From Limnohabitans sp. Jir61 (GTDB lineage Bacteria; Pseudomonadota; Gammaproteobacteria; Burkholderiales; Burkholderiaceae_C): 64,000 nucleotides of DNA. Numbering within the stretch: position 1 is the stretch's first letter; every line of letters starts with the position of its first letter. Shown piece after piece: positions 1 through 10,158 of this stretch. The position numbers and the translations under genes are program-made. Below the pieces are notes generated by a model that saw only the letters and a list, made by a program, of their open reading frames with translations, did no database searches and was not told the DNA's origin. The stretch covers positions 1-64,000 of the forward strand of contig NZ_NESD01000003.1 of assembly GCF_003063545.1 (NCBI RefSeq), written 5' to 3'.

Positions 1-160
1 GAGCCGCGTCAATTTGGTCGTAAGCCTTAGCTTCGCCGCCGAACTTCAAAGACAGGATCGTGGTGATCGCAGCTGTCAAAGTTGTTTTACCGTGGTCAAC
101 GTGACCAATGGTGCCAACGTTCACGTGTGGCTTGGTACGTTCGAATTTTCCTTTTGCCAT
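1..160 (-). CDS. tuf: Elongation factor Tu, N-terminal part (cut by window edge)
   Basis: This is the first 53 codons of EF-Tu, the GTPase that carries aminoacyl-tRNA to the ribosome. The protein begins [20 protein letters not shown] and continues into the P-loop GHVDHGKT (about residues 18-25), which identifies the family without doubt. The ATG is at 160-158, preceded on the minus strand by the purine-rich site AGAAAAGAA. It is the last visible gene of the str operon and lies 132 bp after fusA; the rest of the gene is outside the window. Burkholderiales usually carry two tuf copies; the position after fusA suggests the str-operon copy. Confidence 0.97.
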   Translation of the reverse strand, partial: MAKGKFERTKPHVNVGTIGHVDHGKTTLTAAITTILSLKFGGEAKAYDQIDAA

Positions 161-292
161 TTCTTTTCTCCAAAGAGCAGTGCCCGTGTACAGGTTTTAT
201 GTCTGCACGATGCTGCTGATTCGCCCCGCACGGGTGACAGGGCGGCGCATCGTCGCAGACAGGGGCCACTTGCGCAGCCCCATGGGGTTTTT

Positions 293-2395
293 TTATTTAG
301 CGCGAGCGGCCACGATGGCTTCTGCAACGTTACGTGGAGCTTCAGCGTAGTGCTTGAATTCCATCGTGTAAGTTGCGCGACCTTGTGACATCGAACGCAG
401 GGTGGTTGAGTAACCGAACATTTCAGACAATGGCACTTCAGCTTTAATTGCTTTACCGCCACCGACCATGTCGTCCATACCTTGCACCATGCCGCGACGT
501 GAGGACAAATCGCCCATCACGCTACCAGCGTAGTCTTCAGGTGTCTCAACTTCCACAGCCATCATGGGCTCCAGAATGACTGGCTGAGCTTTGCGGCAAC
601 CTTCTTTGAAACCAAAGATAGCTGCCATCTTGAACGCCATTTCGTTCGAGTCCACATCGTGGTACGAACCGAAGTGCAATGTGACCTTGACGTCAACGAC
701 TGGGTAACCAGCCAACACGCCTTGGCTCAACGCTTCGATCACGCCTTTTTCTACTGCAGGGATGTATTCGCGAGGAACCACGCCGCCTTTAATAGCGTCA
801 ACGAATTCAAAGCCTTTGCCAGCTTCTTGAGGCTCAACCTTGAGCACCACGTGACCGTATTGACCCTTACCACCGGATTGACGAACGAATTTGCCTTCGG
901 CTTCTTCGACAGTCTTGCGGATGGTTTCGCGGTAAGCCACTTGAGGCTTGCCAACGTTGGCTTCAACGCCGAATTCACGCTTCATGCGGTCGACAATAAT
1001 TTCCAAGTGCAATTCGCCTTGACCACCAATGATGGTCTGGCCAGATTCTTCGTCAGTTTGCACGCGGAAAGAAGGATCTTCTGCAGCCAAACGTGACAAA
1101 GCCATGCCCATTTTTTCTTGGTCAGCTTTTGTCTTTGGTTCAACAGCTTGGCGAATCACGGAATCAGGGAACACCATGCGCTCCAAAGTGATCACTGCGT
1201 TTGGATCGCACAAGGTTTCGCCTGTGGTCACGTCTTTCAAGCCCACGCAAGCAGCGATGTCGCCCGCACGGATTTCGTCCACTTCTTCACGGTTGTTGGC
1301 GTGCATTTGCACGATACGACCGATACGCTCTTTCTTACCGCGCACCGAGTTGTAAACCGTGTCGCCCTTTTTCAGAACGCCAGAGTAAACACGCACGAAT
1401 GTCAACTGACCCACAAATGGATCGGTCATCAACTTGAACGCCAACGCAGAGAATTTCTCGTCATCGTCAGCCTTGCGGATCACTTCTTTTTCGTCTTCGT
1501 CAAAGCCCTTGATGGCTTTCACGTCGAGAGGAGAAGGCATCAATTCAAGCACTGCATCCAACATACGTTGAACGCCTTTGTTCTTGAACGCTGTGCCGCA
1601 CAACATTGGTTGAATTTCGCTGTTGATGGTGCGAACGCGCAAGCCGTGTGTGATTTCTTCTTCAGACAAGTCACCCTCTTCGAGGTACTTGTTCATCAGC
1701 TCTTCAGAGGCTTCAGCCGCAGCTTCAACCATCTTCTCACGCCACTCTTTGGCCACTGCCACGAGGTCAGCTGGGATCTCTTCGAAGGTGAACTTCATAC
1801 CTTGAGACGCTTCGTCCCAAATGATGGCTTTCATCTTGCGCAAATCAACCACGCCTGTGAAGTTATCTTCAGCGCCGATTGGGATCACGATTGGCACAGG
1901 ATTGGCCTTCAAGCGCAATTTCATCTGGTCCACGACCTTGAAGAAGTTGGCACCTGTACGGTCCATCTTGTTCACAAAGGCCAAACGTGGCACTTTGTAC
2001 TTGTTGGCTTGACGCCACACGGTTTCAGACTGGGGTTGCACGCCACCCACAGCACAGTAAACCATGCAAGCACCGTCGAGCACGCGCATGGAACGCTCAA
2101 CTTCAATCGTGAAGTCAACGTGACCAGGGGTGTCAATGATGTTGATGCGGTGGTCAGCGAAAGAGCCATCCATGCCCTTCCAAAAACAAGTGGTCGCAGC
2201 AGAAGTGATCGTGATGCCACGCTCTTGCTCTTGCTCCATCCAGTCCATGGTGGCAGCGCCATCATGCACTTCACCAATCTTGTGGTTCACACCGGTGTAA
2301 TAAAGAATACGCTCTGTCGTTGTGGTTTTACCAGCGTCAATGTGCGCTGAAATACCAATGTTGCGATAGCGCTCAATGGGGGTATTGCGGGCCAT
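293..2395 (-). CDS. fusA: Translation elongation factor G
   Basis: EF-G, 700 residues, the GTPase that drives translocation of tRNA and mRNA on the ribosome. The P-loop AHIDAGKT is at residues 17-24, G3 DTPGH at 88-92, and G4 NKMD near 142. The length and the five-domain arrangement are normal for the family. It follows rpsG with a 15 bp gap and precedes tuf, as in the standard str operon. A minus-strand GTP-binding core plus the long C-terminal domains IV-V are intact, so this is a functional housekeeping copy. Long open frames on the plus strand here are antisense shadows. Confidence 0.98.
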   Translation of the reverse strand: MARNTPIERYRNIGISAHIDAGKTTTTERILYYTGVNHKIGEVHDGAATMDWMEQEQERGITITSAATTCFWKGMDGSFADHRINIIDTPGHVDFTIEVERSMRVLDGACMVYCAVGGVQPQSETVWRQANKYKVPRLAFVNKMDRTGANFFKVVDQMKLRLKANPVPIVIPIGAEDNFTGVVDLRKMKAIIWDEASQGMKFTFEEIPADLVAVAKEWREKMVEAAAEASEELMNKYLEEGDLSEEEITHGLRVRTINSEIQPMLCGTAFKNKGVQRMLDAVLELMPSPLDVKAIKGFDEDEKEVIRKADDDEKFSALAFKLMTDPFVGQLTFVRVYSGVLKKGDTVYNSVRGKKERIGRIVQMHANNREEVDEIRAGDIAACVGLKDVTTGETLCDPNAVITLERMVFPDSVIRQAVEPKTKADQEKMGMALSRLAAEDPSFRVQTDEESGQTIIGGQGELHLEIIVDRMKREFGVEANVGKPQVAYRETIRKTVEEAEGKFVRQSGGKGQYGHVVLKVEPQEAGKGFEFVDAIKGGVVPREYIPAVEKGVIEALSQGVLAGYPVVDVKVTLHFGSYHDVDSNEMAFKMAAIFGFKEGCRKAQPVILEPMMAVEVETPEDYAGSVMGDLSSRRGMVQGMDDMVGGGKAIKAEVPLSEMFGYSTTLRSMSQGRATYTMEFKHYAEAPRNVAEAIVAARAK

Positions 2396-2410
2396 GTTTT
2401 ACCTTTGAAT

Positions 2411-2881
2411 TTAGAAGCGGAAGTGGCTGAACGCCTTGTTGGCTTCGGCCATGCGGTGAACTTCGTCACGCTTTTTCATGGCACCGCCACGACCTTCAGA
2501 CGCTTCCAACAATTCGTTGGCCAAGCGCAAAGCCATGGACTTTTCACCGCGCTTGCGAGCGGCTTCTTTCAACCAGCGCATGGACAAAGCCAAGCGACGG
2601 ACTGGACGAACTTCAACGGGCACTTGGTAGTTAGCACCACCCACGCGGCGGGATTTAACTTCCACCATGGGCTTGACGTTGTTGATGGCCACAGTGAACA
2701 ACTCGAGCGGATCTTTGCCCGATTTTTGTTCGATTTGCTCCAAGGCACCGTAAATGATGCGCTCGGCAACAGCTTTCTTGCCGCCTTCCATGATCACGTT
2801 CATGAATTTGGACAGCTCAACATTACCGAACTTTGGATCCGGCAAGATTTCACGTTTAGGGACTTCGCGACGACGTGGCAT
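2411..2881 (-). CDS. rpsG: 30S ribosomal protein S7
   Basis: Ribosomal protein S7, 156 residues, starting [19 protein letters not shown]. It is a primary binder of the 3' domain of 16S rRNA and lies at the head/E-site of the 30S subunit. The length and N-terminal basic stretch are typical of the bacterial family. It sits between rpsL (194 bp upstream) and fusA (15 bp downstream) in the str operon. In enterobacteria S7 represses its own operon by binding the rpsL-rpsG spacer; the relatively long spacer here (2882-3075) would leave room for such a site, but I could not identify the structure by eye. Confidence 0.98.
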   Translation of the reverse strand: MPRRREVPKREILPDPKFGNVELSKFMNVIMEGGKKAVAERIIYGALEQIEQKSGKDPLELFTVAINNVKPMVEVKSRRVGGANYQVPVEVRPVRRLALSMRWLKEAARKRGEKSMALRLANELLEASEGRGGAMKKRDEVHRMAEANKAFSHFRF

Positions 2882-3075
2882 TGTTTCACCTCATATTGCT
2901 TCAGTTGGCACTCTTTCGAGAGCCCGGAAAGTCATCATGACTTCCACTTACTCGACCCACACCCAACATGGATGCTTCGGGCCACTTCGTTTTGCATCGT
3001 CTGCCTGACGACCAAAACACCGATTTGACGAATTAAGCCTCGCTAAGGCTGATGGCCATTAGGCCTAGAGAGCAA

Positions 3076-3453
3076 TTAAGCCTTCTTAGGACGCTTTGCA
3101 CCGTACTTAGAACGCGATTGCTTACGGTCTTTAACACCTTGCAAATCGAGCGAACCGCGCACGATGTGATAACGCACACCTGGCAAGTCTTTGACACGAC
3201 CGCCGCGCACGAGCACAACGCTGTGTTCTTGCAAGTTGTGGCCTTCACCGCCGATGTACGAAATGACTTCGAAACCGTTGGTCAAGCGAACTTTGGCAAC
3301 TTTACGCAGCGCAGAGTTTGGCTTCTTAGGCGTCGTGGTGTACACACGGGTGCACACGCCACGGCGTTGTGGAGAGTTTTGCATCGCAGGGCTTTTGGAC
3401 TTGATCGTTTCGACCTCGCGCCCCTGACGCACCAATTGATTGATGGTTGGCAT
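3076..3453 (-). CDS. rpsL: 30S ribosomal protein S12
   Basis: Ribosomal protein S12, 125 residues, a decoding-centre protein of the 30S subunit. The conserved loop TTTPKKPNS carries Lys43, and GRVKDLPG carries Lys88 and Asp89 (the usual beta-methylthiolation site). These are the wild-type, streptomycin-sensitive residues. It is the first gene of the str operon. Upstream on the minus strand the leader contains a -10-like TACACT in TTGCTGATACACT and a short palindrome TTCGGAAATTCCGAA, so the operon promoter probably lies at 3460-3560. Confidence 0.98.
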   Translation of the reverse strand: MPTINQLVRQGREVETIKSKSPAMQNSPQRRGVCTRVYTTTPKKPNSALRKVAKVRLTNGFEVISYIGGEGHNLQEHSVVLVRGGRVKDLPGVRYHIVRGSLDLQGVKDRKQSRSKYGAKRPKKA

Positions 3454-3582
3454 TGTTTGTAACGTCCCTAAACGTTGAAATTAAAAGAAAACGTGAATCC
3501 CTTCGGAAATTCCGAAAAGCCTTCTAGTGTATCAGCAACAAGGGTGGGAGGCAAATCTAGTCCGAAATGCCTCAAAAAGGGC

Positions 3583-4746
3583 TTATTTCACCCACAACCG
3601 CACGGTGTCCCATGCGCGGCCCACAAAACCGGCTTGCTCTACGGTTTCTAGCACCAGCAAAGGCACATCCACAAGCGGCTTTTGGTCCAAAGTCACCTTC
3701 AAAGCACCCACCGCTTGGCCGCGGTTGAGGGGCGCCAGCAAAGGCTCGGGACGCGCCACTTGGGTTTGGATGCGGCCAGCAGCGCCAGCTGGCACCGCCA
3801 CCACGATGGGTGCAAAGCGGCCCAGCTTGACTTGGCCGCCTTGGCCTTTCCAAACATTGGGGGTCACAACGGCTTGGTTGGCATCAAACAACTTAATGGC
3901 ATCAAACGCGGTGTAACCCCAATTCAACAGTTTTTGCGACTCGGTGGCGCGCGCGTTCTCACTGGAAGCACCCAAGACGATCGACAACAAGCGACGTTGC
4001 CCCACGCCAGGCGCATCACGCTTGGCGGTGGCAATCAAGCAAAAACCGGCGGCATCGGTGTGGCCTGTTTTCAAACCGTCCACACTGGGGTCACGGAACA
4101 ACAACAAATTGCGGTTGTTTTCGTTGGCGGCAGGTGTGCCTGGGTAGCGGTATTTTTTGATCGCGTAATAACCCACGTAATCAGGAAAGTCTTGCATCAA
4201 ACGTCCGGCCAAGATGCTTAGGTCGCGCGCTGTGGTGGTGTGGCCTGGCTCAGTTAAGCCTTCTGGGTTTTTGTAACCGGTAGATTTCATGCCCAAGACT
4301 TTGGCTTGCGCGTTCATCATTTGCACAAAATGCTCCACTGTGCCGCCCACGCCTTCTGCCAGCGCCATGGTGGCGTCATTGCCCGATTGAACAATCATGC
4401 CTTTGATCAAGTCTTCGACTGGCACTTTCATCTTGGGATCGATGAACATGCGAGAGCCGGGCATCTTCCAAGCGCGCTCACTCACGCCAAAGGTTTGTTG
4501 CAAGCTAATCTTCTTCGCCTTGAGCGCATCAAACACGATGTAAGCCGTCATCAGCTTGGTCAATGATGCGGGCTCAATGGGCTTGTCTGCATCCAACTCC
4601 GCCAAGGTTTGCTGAGCCGTCAAATCCACCAGTAAATACGCACGGGCAGCAATTTCAGGCGGCTGCGGCACTTGGGCTTGCGCCTGAAACACACAAGTCA
4701 AGCCCATCAAAATGCCGATGAAAGTGGTGCGCAGGAATCGTGTCAT
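3583..4746 (-). CDS. D-alanyl-D-alanine carboxypeptidase (PBP5/6 family)
   Basis: A penicillin-binding protein of peptidase family S11, 387 residues. It trims the terminal D-Ala from peptidoglycan stem peptides in the periplasm. An N-terminal signal peptide ends near residue 24. The three active-site motifs are all present: SLTK at 61-64, SGN at 121-123 and KTG at 226-228. A C-terminal beta-sandwich domain follows, and the end resembles the membrane-associating tail of DacA/DacC. It lies 76 bp after an alpha/beta hydrolase on the same strand and may be the last gene of the hemJ-to-dac run or have its own promoter. I cannot separate dacA from dacC by sequence alone. Confidence 0.95.
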   Translation of the reverse strand: MTRFLRTTFIGILMGLTCVFQAQAQVPQPPEIAARAYLLVDLTAQQTLAELDADKPIEPASLTKLMTAYIVFDALKAKKISLQQTFGVSERAWKMPGSRMFIDPKMKVPVEDLIKGMIVQSGNDATMALAEGVGGTVEHFVQMMNAQAKVLGMKSTGYKNPEGLTEPGHTTTARDLSILAGRLMQDFPDYVGYYAIKKYRYPGTPAANENNRNLLLFRDPSVDGLKTGHTDAAGFCLIATAKRDAPGVGQRRLLSIVLGASSENARATESQKLLNWGYTAFDAIKLFDANQAVVTPNVWKGQGGQVKLGRFAPIVVAVPAGAAGRIQTQVARPEPLLAPLNRGQAVGALKVTLDQKPLVDVPLLVLETVEQAGFVGRAWDTVRLWVK

Positions 4747-4822
4747 TGCTGTCTTCTGATGAAAAATGAATCAAAGAATTGACGCGTCTGGGATGCAAAC
4801 GCTGCGTGGTCACGGGCCGGGC

Positions 4823-5446
4823 TTAACCCTGAAGATGCCGCACCACTAAATTCTTGAGAAGTGGCAATTGTCCATGAAAGAAATGACCGCCACCTGGCAC
4901 CACCGTCACAGGCAGACTTTGCGGACGCGCCCAGTCCATCACCGAGGCCAATGACACCGTATCGTCTTGCTCGCCGTGTACCACCAAGGTTTTGTCGTGC
5001 AACTCGGCCGCAATGGGGGCCACCGTGAAACGCTGTGCAGCCGTGCCCACGAATGCCACTTTCTCAATCTGGCGATGCGCCTGAAGTTCAGCCAAGGCAT
5101 GGCTGGCCACAAACGAACCAAACGAAAAACCTGCAATCGCCAATGCGCCATTCGGCGCGACTTGTTCGACCACACTCAAAAAGTCGCACGCTTCGCCTAC
5201 ACCAGCATCATGCTCACCCGCTGAACCACCCACGCCACGAAAGTTAAAACGCACCACGGTCCAGCCACATTGCACAAAAGCACGCGCCAGTGTTTGCACC
5301 ACTTTGTTGTCCATCGTGCCGCCAAACAGCGGGTGTGGGTGGGCCACGATGGCCACGCCGCGTGATGCACCTTCAGGCTCGTCGCGCAAAGCTTCGATAA
5401 CGCCGGCTTCGCCTTGCAGTGTGATTTTTTGGGTCTGCGAATTCAT
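4823..5446 (-). CDS. Alpha/beta hydrolase (dienelactone hydrolase/YsgA-like)
   Basis: A 207-residue alpha/beta hydrolase. The oxyanion region HPHPLFGGTMDNKVV near residues 36-50 and the nucleophile elbow GFSFGS near residue 105 are the family signatures; a late His in GGGHFFHG is the likely catalytic histidine. No signal peptide is seen, so it is probably cytoplasmic. Homologues are small esterases of unknown substrate. It starts 3 bp after the preceding ferredoxin gene on the minus strand, which points to one transcript. The substrate cannot be read from the sequence. Confidence 0.88.
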   Translation of the reverse strand: MNSQTQKITLQGEAGVIEALRDEPEGASRGVAIVAHPHPLFGGTMDNKVVQTLARAFVQCGWTVVRFNFRGVGGSAGEHDAGVGEACDFLSVVEQVAPNGALAIAGFSFGSFVASHALAELQAHRQIEKVAFVGTAAQRFTVAPIAAELHDKTLVVHGEQDDTVSLASVMDWARPQSLPVTVVPGGGHFFHGQLPLLKNLVVRHLQG

Positions 5447-5449
5447 GGC

Positions 5450-5785
5450 TCAGCGCCCCACGTTGGCGGGCACTACCAAGCGTTCGACCACTTGGCCATT
5501 CTTCAAATGGCTTTCCACAATCTCGTTCACATCGTTCTTGTCCATCACGGTGTACCAAACACCCTCTGGGTAAACCACTGCCACGGGACCACCCGCACAG
5601 CGGTCAAGGCAACCAGCTTTGTTCACGCGCACACCGCCAACACCTGCAAGTCCCGCAGCTTTCACTTGAGCTTTGCAATGGTCAAACGACTCTTGTACGC
5701 CATGGTTTGCACAGCAATCTTGGCCGTTATCACGCTGATTCAGGCAGAAAAAAATGTGGTGTTTGTAATAAGAGGTTTGTGTCAT
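5450..5785 (-). CDS. Thioredoxin-like [2Fe-2S] ferredoxin
   Basis: A 111-residue protein of the thioredoxin-fold [2Fe-2S] ferredoxin family (the fold also found in NuoE and in Aquifex/Azotobacter ferredoxins). Cysteines occur in CLNQRDNGQDCC near the N terminus, in DHCKAQ, and in GCLDRCAGGP near residue 60; the spacing fits the family's four ligands plus extra cysteines. It probably transfers electrons in the cytoplasm; no partner is evident nearby. It is packed between a VanZ-like gene (9 bp) and an alpha/beta hydrolase (3 bp), a layout that implies co-transcription. Confidence 0.9.
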   Translation of the reverse strand: MTQTSYYKHHIFFCLNQRDNGQDCCANHGVQESFDHCKAQVKAAGLAGVGGVRVNKAGCLDRCAGGPVAVVYPEGVWYTVMDKNDVNEIVESHLKNGQVVERLVVPANVGR

Positions 5786-5794
5786 GAAGAGATT

Positions 5795-6892
5795 TTAGTT
5801 TTGTGTGCTGCGCTCGCGCGACAAGCGCACCAGCGCCAGCATCATCACAGCGTAAGGCCAAAGCCAACCGAGCCATTGCACCAAGCCGTGAAAACGCACA
5901 AATTGCCCCTGCTCCCACGTTTGCAAGGTTTGAGCGAAATAGGCGCTCTCTGGCGATTGGTTGAGCACGCTTTGCTGGACCAAGACCGCCAACAACAGAA
6001 AAGTCCATGCGATGCGTGCCGACAGCGGTAGAAAAACCAAGGCCACCACACAACCAAAAATCAAACCCAACATCACAGGCAAATCAAGCCACGTCCATGC
6101 ATGCACAGGCCCATAACTCAGCGCAGCAGACAAAGCACTCATGCCCATCGCCATGGCCAGCACGGCCAGCAAGTACAAGAATCTTTGCCCCACCTGGCGA
6201 ATCACACCAAAACCCAACAAGCACGGCACAAGCAAGCCCAGCATCACGCACATCAACTCAGCGCCTGGCAGTAACGGTTCTAATTCAAAGGCACGCAGCG
6301 GAATCCAGTCTTCAAACGGCGTGGCTTCGAAGGCACTGGTCAAGGTGTCTTCCACACGCTCCCACACTTGGCCCAACCCCAACGGCACGGCCACTGGGAA
6401 CAACAGGGCCGCAGGCCACACTGCCATCAACACCAACGCCATATAGGCATCGCGCACAAACCAACGTTCACGGAACTGGCTCCAGCGGCGTAGCAACCCA
6501 AGGTGTTCAAGTGAGTTGGCCAACACCGCACCAATAAATGCACCCAAGGTATTGAGTAAGAAATCTGGCAACGAAGGCACGCGCGCTGGCAAATAGCTTT
6601 GCAAACCTTCCATCGTCAATGACAGCAAAGCAGCAGCCAGCGTGGAGAGCAACACCTCTCGCGTTTGCCAGCCCATGCGCATGGCACTCAAGGTCAAGAA
6701 GAAACCCAGCGGTGCGTAGCCCAGCACATTGGCCACCACATCAAAGCCCAACCAATATTTGGGCCAGGGCGCAGCGAGGAAAGACCAAGTCCAAATACCT
6801 TGGTCACGCCAATGATCAAACGGATAAAGGCTGGCGTAGACGATCAACGCCACGCATATTTGCGAGAGGGGCCAAGCGGAGGTTTTACGCAT
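5795..6892 (-). CDS. VanZ-like polytopic membrane protein
   Basis: A 365-residue membrane protein with about nine hydrophobic segments. The N-terminal half holds the VanZ-like arrangement (SLYPFDHWRD, then DVVANVLGYAPLGFFL and a later DFLLNTLGAFIGA). VanZ of enterococci gives low-level teicoplanin resistance by an unknown mechanism; most proteobacterial homologues are uncharacterised, so no resistance role is inferred. It lies 15 bp after hemJ and 9 bp before the ferredoxin gene on the same strand. Confidence 0.85.
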   Translation of the reverse strand: MRKTSAWPLSQICVALIVYASLYPFDHWRDQGIWTWSFLAAPWPKYWLGFDVVANVLGYAPLGFFLTLSAMRMGWQTREVLLSTLAAALLSLTMEGLQSYLPARVPSLPDFLLNTLGAFIGAVLANSLEHLGLLRRWSQFRERWFVRDAYMALVLMAVWPAALLFPVAVPLGLGQVWERVEDTLTSAFEATPFEDWIPLRAFELEPLLPGAELMCVMLGLLVPCLLGFGVIRQVGQRFLYLLAVLAMAMGMSALSAALSYGPVHAWTWLDLPVMLGLIFGCVVALVFLPLSARIAWTFLLLAVLVQQSVLNQSPESAYFAQTLQTWEQGQFVRFHGLVQWLGWLWPYAVMMLALVRLSRERSTQN

Positions 6893-6907
6893 GGTCCAGC
6901 CGCTGTT

Positions 6908-7339
6908 TTAGAAAGGTTTGACGACCACCAAGATCACCGCGATGGTCAGCAAGACGACGGGAATCTCATTGAACCAGCGGTACCAAACGTGACCGCGCGT
7001 GTTGGTGCGCGCTTCGAACTTGCGCAGCAAACGTCCACAACCGTGGTGATAGCCCAACGCCAACAACACGATGGTGAGCTTGGCATGCATCCAACCATTA
7101 CCCACGCCCACTAAACCAATGCCGTAATAGAGCCAAAGCACCATGCCTAAGCCTACCGCTGGCAGCATCAACAAAGTCGTGAAACGCATCAGCTTACGAG
7201 CCATCAACAGTAAACGGGCTTCTTCGGCTTCTGATCCTTCAGGCACAGAAGCCAAATTCACAAAAATCCGCGGCAGGTAAAACAGGCCCGCAAACCAGCT
7301 GGCGACGAAGATGATGTGAAAAGATTTGATCCAAAGCAT
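6908..7339 (-). CDS. hemJ: Protoporphyrinogen IX oxidase HemJ (UPF0093/CopD-like)
   Basis: A 143-residue integral membrane protein with four hydrophobic segments, starting MLWIKSFHIIFVASWFAGLF. The conserved His in FHIIFVASWFAG and the segment MHAKL are family hallmarks of HemJ, the haem-binding enzyme that oxidises protoporphyrinogen IX to protoporphyrin IX in bacteria without HemG or HemY. It is divergent from hemB, an earlier enzyme of the same pathway, which supports the call. The start codon has no clear ribosome-binding site, and a strong terminator-like hairpin sits only 22 nt upstream of it. Older annotations call this a CopD-family protein. Confidence 0.88.
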   Translation of the reverse strand: MLWIKSFHIIFVASWFAGLFYLPRIFVNLASVPEGSEAEEARLLLMARKLMRFTTLLMLPAVGLGMVLWLYYGIGLVGVGNGWMHAKLTIVLLALGYHHGCGRLLRKFEARTNTRGHVWYRWFNEIPVVLLTIAVILVVVKPF

Positions 7340-7360
7340 GGCTGCAGTTTAGCCGCGGTC

Positions 7361-7386
7361 AAAAAAAGCCCGACACGAGGTCGGGC
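7361..7386 (-). terminator. Intrinsic terminator just upstream of hemJ
   Basis: Read on the minus strand, a perfect 7-bp GC-rich stem GCCCGAC/GTCGGGC with a 5-nt loop is followed by seven T residues. It ends 22 nt before the hemJ ATG, so it would stop minus-strand transcription coming from the hemB side. It would act either as the end of a short RNA or as an attenuator in the hemJ leader. Confidence 0.75.
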
Positions 7387-7500
7387 GAAGTCATCCGAGC
7401 GCTTTGACACGTCAGACGCCCGCTTAGGGAGGAAAAGCGGGGAGCAGCAAGCTGCCCAAGGGCAATCTAGCAAAGCATTTCTTGGGGCTCAATGGGGCAA
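7361..7500 (-). ncRNA. Candidate structured small RNA or hemJ leader
   Basis: No protein gene is evident on the minus strand between hemB and hemJ, yet the stretch carries several stems in a row: CCCAAG/CTTGGG around a roughly 20-nt insert, a GCAG/CTGC hairpin, CCCGCTT/AAGCGGG (positions 7435-7441 with 7419-7425), and then the T-tailed terminator at 7361-7386. This is the shape of either a riboswitch-like attenuated leader for hemJ or an independent sRNA. I compared it from memory with 6S RNA, 4.5S RNA and tmRNA and did not find a convincing match. The 5' end is a guess. Confidence 0.35.
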
Positions 7501-7533
7501 ACACCGCTTTTTGCACCTTGGCGACACCGATAA

Positions 7534-8562
<1,029 letters not shown>

Positions 8563-8600
8563 AGCGCAGCGCGGGTCACTGCGCGTGCGTGGGCCGGTCC

Positions 8601-9284
8601 TTAGCCAACGTGCTTGGCAAAAAACGCCAAGGTGCGGTGCAAAGCCATCTTGGCTGACGCCTCTTGGTATGCACCTCGGTGGTCACAGTTAAAGCCGTGG
8701 TCAGCTGGATACAAATGCACCTCCACCTCGGGGTGAGCGTGCTTGAACTTCTCCACGGTTTCCAAAGGAATCCAATGGTCTTGCTCGGCGTAATGCGCCA
8801 GCACAGGGCAGTCTGGATGACGCGCAATTTCTTCGTCTGTGGTTGAACCACCGCCGTAGTAAGGCACTGCCGCGCTAAGCCCCTTGACCAACGCCGCTGC
8901 ACGCCATGTGAGCAAGCCACCCCAGCAATACCCAACGATGCCCACCTTGCAACCACTGGTCTTGGCGGCGTAATCCACGGCGGCTTGAATGTCAGCCATA
9001 ACGCCTGGAGCGGGCATAGCCTCAATTGCTGCTTTCAAAGCCATGCCGGCTTGCATGTCGTCTGGCGTGTAGCCCAACTCCACACCATGCTTGGCGCGGT
9101 GGAAGGTGGCAGGTGCAACCGCCAAGTAGCCCTGAGCTGCATAACCATCCGCCACTTCGCGGATGTGCGCGTTGACACCAAAAATCTCTTGCAGCACCAC
9201 GATGGCGCCTTTCGGTGCACCCTTGGGCTGGGCCACATAAGCTGAAAATTCAAAGCCATCGGTGGCGTGGAGTCGAACAGTCAT
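8601..9284 (-). CDS. Dienelactone hydrolase family protein
   Basis: A 227-residue cytoplasmic alpha/beta hydrolase of the dienelactone hydrolase family. The nucleophile motif is GIVGYCWGG, with the family's cysteine in place of serine (near residue 120); Asp and His of the triad lie in the second half (DHWIPLE, PADHGFNCD). Such enzymes open dienelactones in chlorocatechol breakdown, but most chromosomal copies have unknown substrates. It is convergent with hemB (38 bp) and divergent from an SDR gene (115 bp), with no catechol genes nearby. Confidence 0.92.
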   Translation of the reverse strand: MTVRLHATDGFEFSAYVAQPKGAPKGAIVVLQEIFGVNAHIREVADGYAAQGYLAVAPATFHRAKHGVELGYTPDDMQAGMALKAAIEAMPAPGVMADIQAAVDYAAKTSGCKVGIVGYCWGGLLTWRAAALVKGLSAAVPYYGGGSTTDEEIARHPDCPVLAHYAEQDHWIPLETVEKFKHAHPEVEVHLYPADHGFNCDHRGAYQEASAKMALHRTLAFFAKHVG

Positions 9285-9399
9285 AAATGCCTCTCTTAAG
9301 TTTTTCTGAAATCACTATCAAACAGGTTACTCGGTTTTCAAAACCTTCGGTGTATCGTGCCGCCCATCAGCTTGCAAAGCACGCACACAGGAGACAGAT

Positions 9400-10146
9400 A
9401 TGAAACCCGTTCTCTTAATCACTGGCGCTAGCCGCGGTATTGGCGCTGCCACCGCCTTGTTGGCAGCTCAACAAGGTTGGGCGGTGGCCGTGAATTACGC
9501 CAGCAACGCCTCGGCTGCTCATAGCTTAGTGCAGCAAATTCAAGCTGCGGGCGGCACGGCGATCGCCGTGCAAGCCGATGTGGGCGACGAAGCGCAAATC
9601 TTGCGCATGTTCGCTGAGGTCGACAACAAACTTGGGCGTATTTCAGGTCTCGTCAACAACGCGGGCGTGGTGGATGTGACCGCCAAAGTGGAAGCTCAAA
9701 GCTGGTCACGATGGGAACGCATGATGCGCATCAATGTGCTGGGCTCGTTTGCCTGCGCGCGTGAAGCTGTCAAACGCATGAGCACTGCTCACGGCGGTTC
9801 GGGCGGCAGCATCGTGAATGTGTCGAGTGCTGCTGCTCGTCTAGGCGCGCCTGGGCAATACGTGGATTACGCCGCCTCCAAGAGCGCGATTGATGCCTTC
9901 ACCATCGGTCTGGCCAAAGAGGTGGCCAACGAGGGCATTCGCGTCAACGCCGTACGGCCGGGCTTGATTGACACCGACATCCATGCCTCGGGCGGCCTGC
10001 CCGACCGCGTGCGCGACTTGTCGCACTTGGTCCCCATGCAACGCGGCGGCACGGCGGAAGAAGTGGCTCAAGCCATCGTATGGCTGCTGAGCGATGCTGC
10101 CAGCTACACCACCATGACATTCATCGAAGCTTCGGGCGGCCGCTGA
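9400..10146 (+). CDS. SDR-family oxidoreductase
   Basis: A 248-residue classical short-chain dehydrogenase/reductase. The dinucleotide-binding motif TGASRGIG is at the N terminus, NNAG near residue 87, the catalytic Ser in NVSSAAARLG, and YAASK supplies Tyr and Lys near residues 153-157. After TGASRGIG the first strand is followed by NYASNAS, which favours NADP(H). The upstream site AGGAGACAGAT precedes the ATG. Its substrate is unknown; by shape it resembles glucose-1-dehydrogenase or FabG-like members (YgfF type). Confidence 0.93.
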   Translation: MKPVLLITGASRGIGAATALLAAQQGWAVAVNYASNASAAHSLVQQIQAAGGTAIAVQADVGDEAQILRMFAEVDNKLGRISGLVNNAGVVDVTAKVEAQSWSRWERMMRINVLGSFACAREAVKRMSTAHGGSGGSIVNVSSAAARLGAPGQYVDYAASKSAIDAFTIGLAKEVANEGIRVNAVRPGLIDTDIHASGGLPDRVRDLSHLVPMQRGGTAEEVAQAIVWLLSDAASYTTMTFIEASGGR

Positions 10147-10158
10147 CCCTACGGGCCA

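Noticed and set aside
270-292. CCCCATGGGG followed by a T-run after fusA on the plus strand
   Set aside because: The palindrome leaves a two-base loop and the T-run lies on the wrong strand for the str operon.
1118-2350. 410-codon open frame on the plus strand opposite fusA
   Set aside because: Antisense shadow of a highly conserved gene; no domain, and no ribosome-binding site.
5795-6892. Glycopeptide resistance by the VanZ-like gene
   Set aside because: VanZ-like proteins are common in Gram-negative bacteria without any van genes; no resistance role can be inferred.
7400-7500. Possible 6S RNA (a CCCATTGAGCCCC stretch recalls part of the 6S bubble)
   Set aside because: The second half of the 6S consensus and the closing stem are not visible; kept only as an unnamed RNA candidate.
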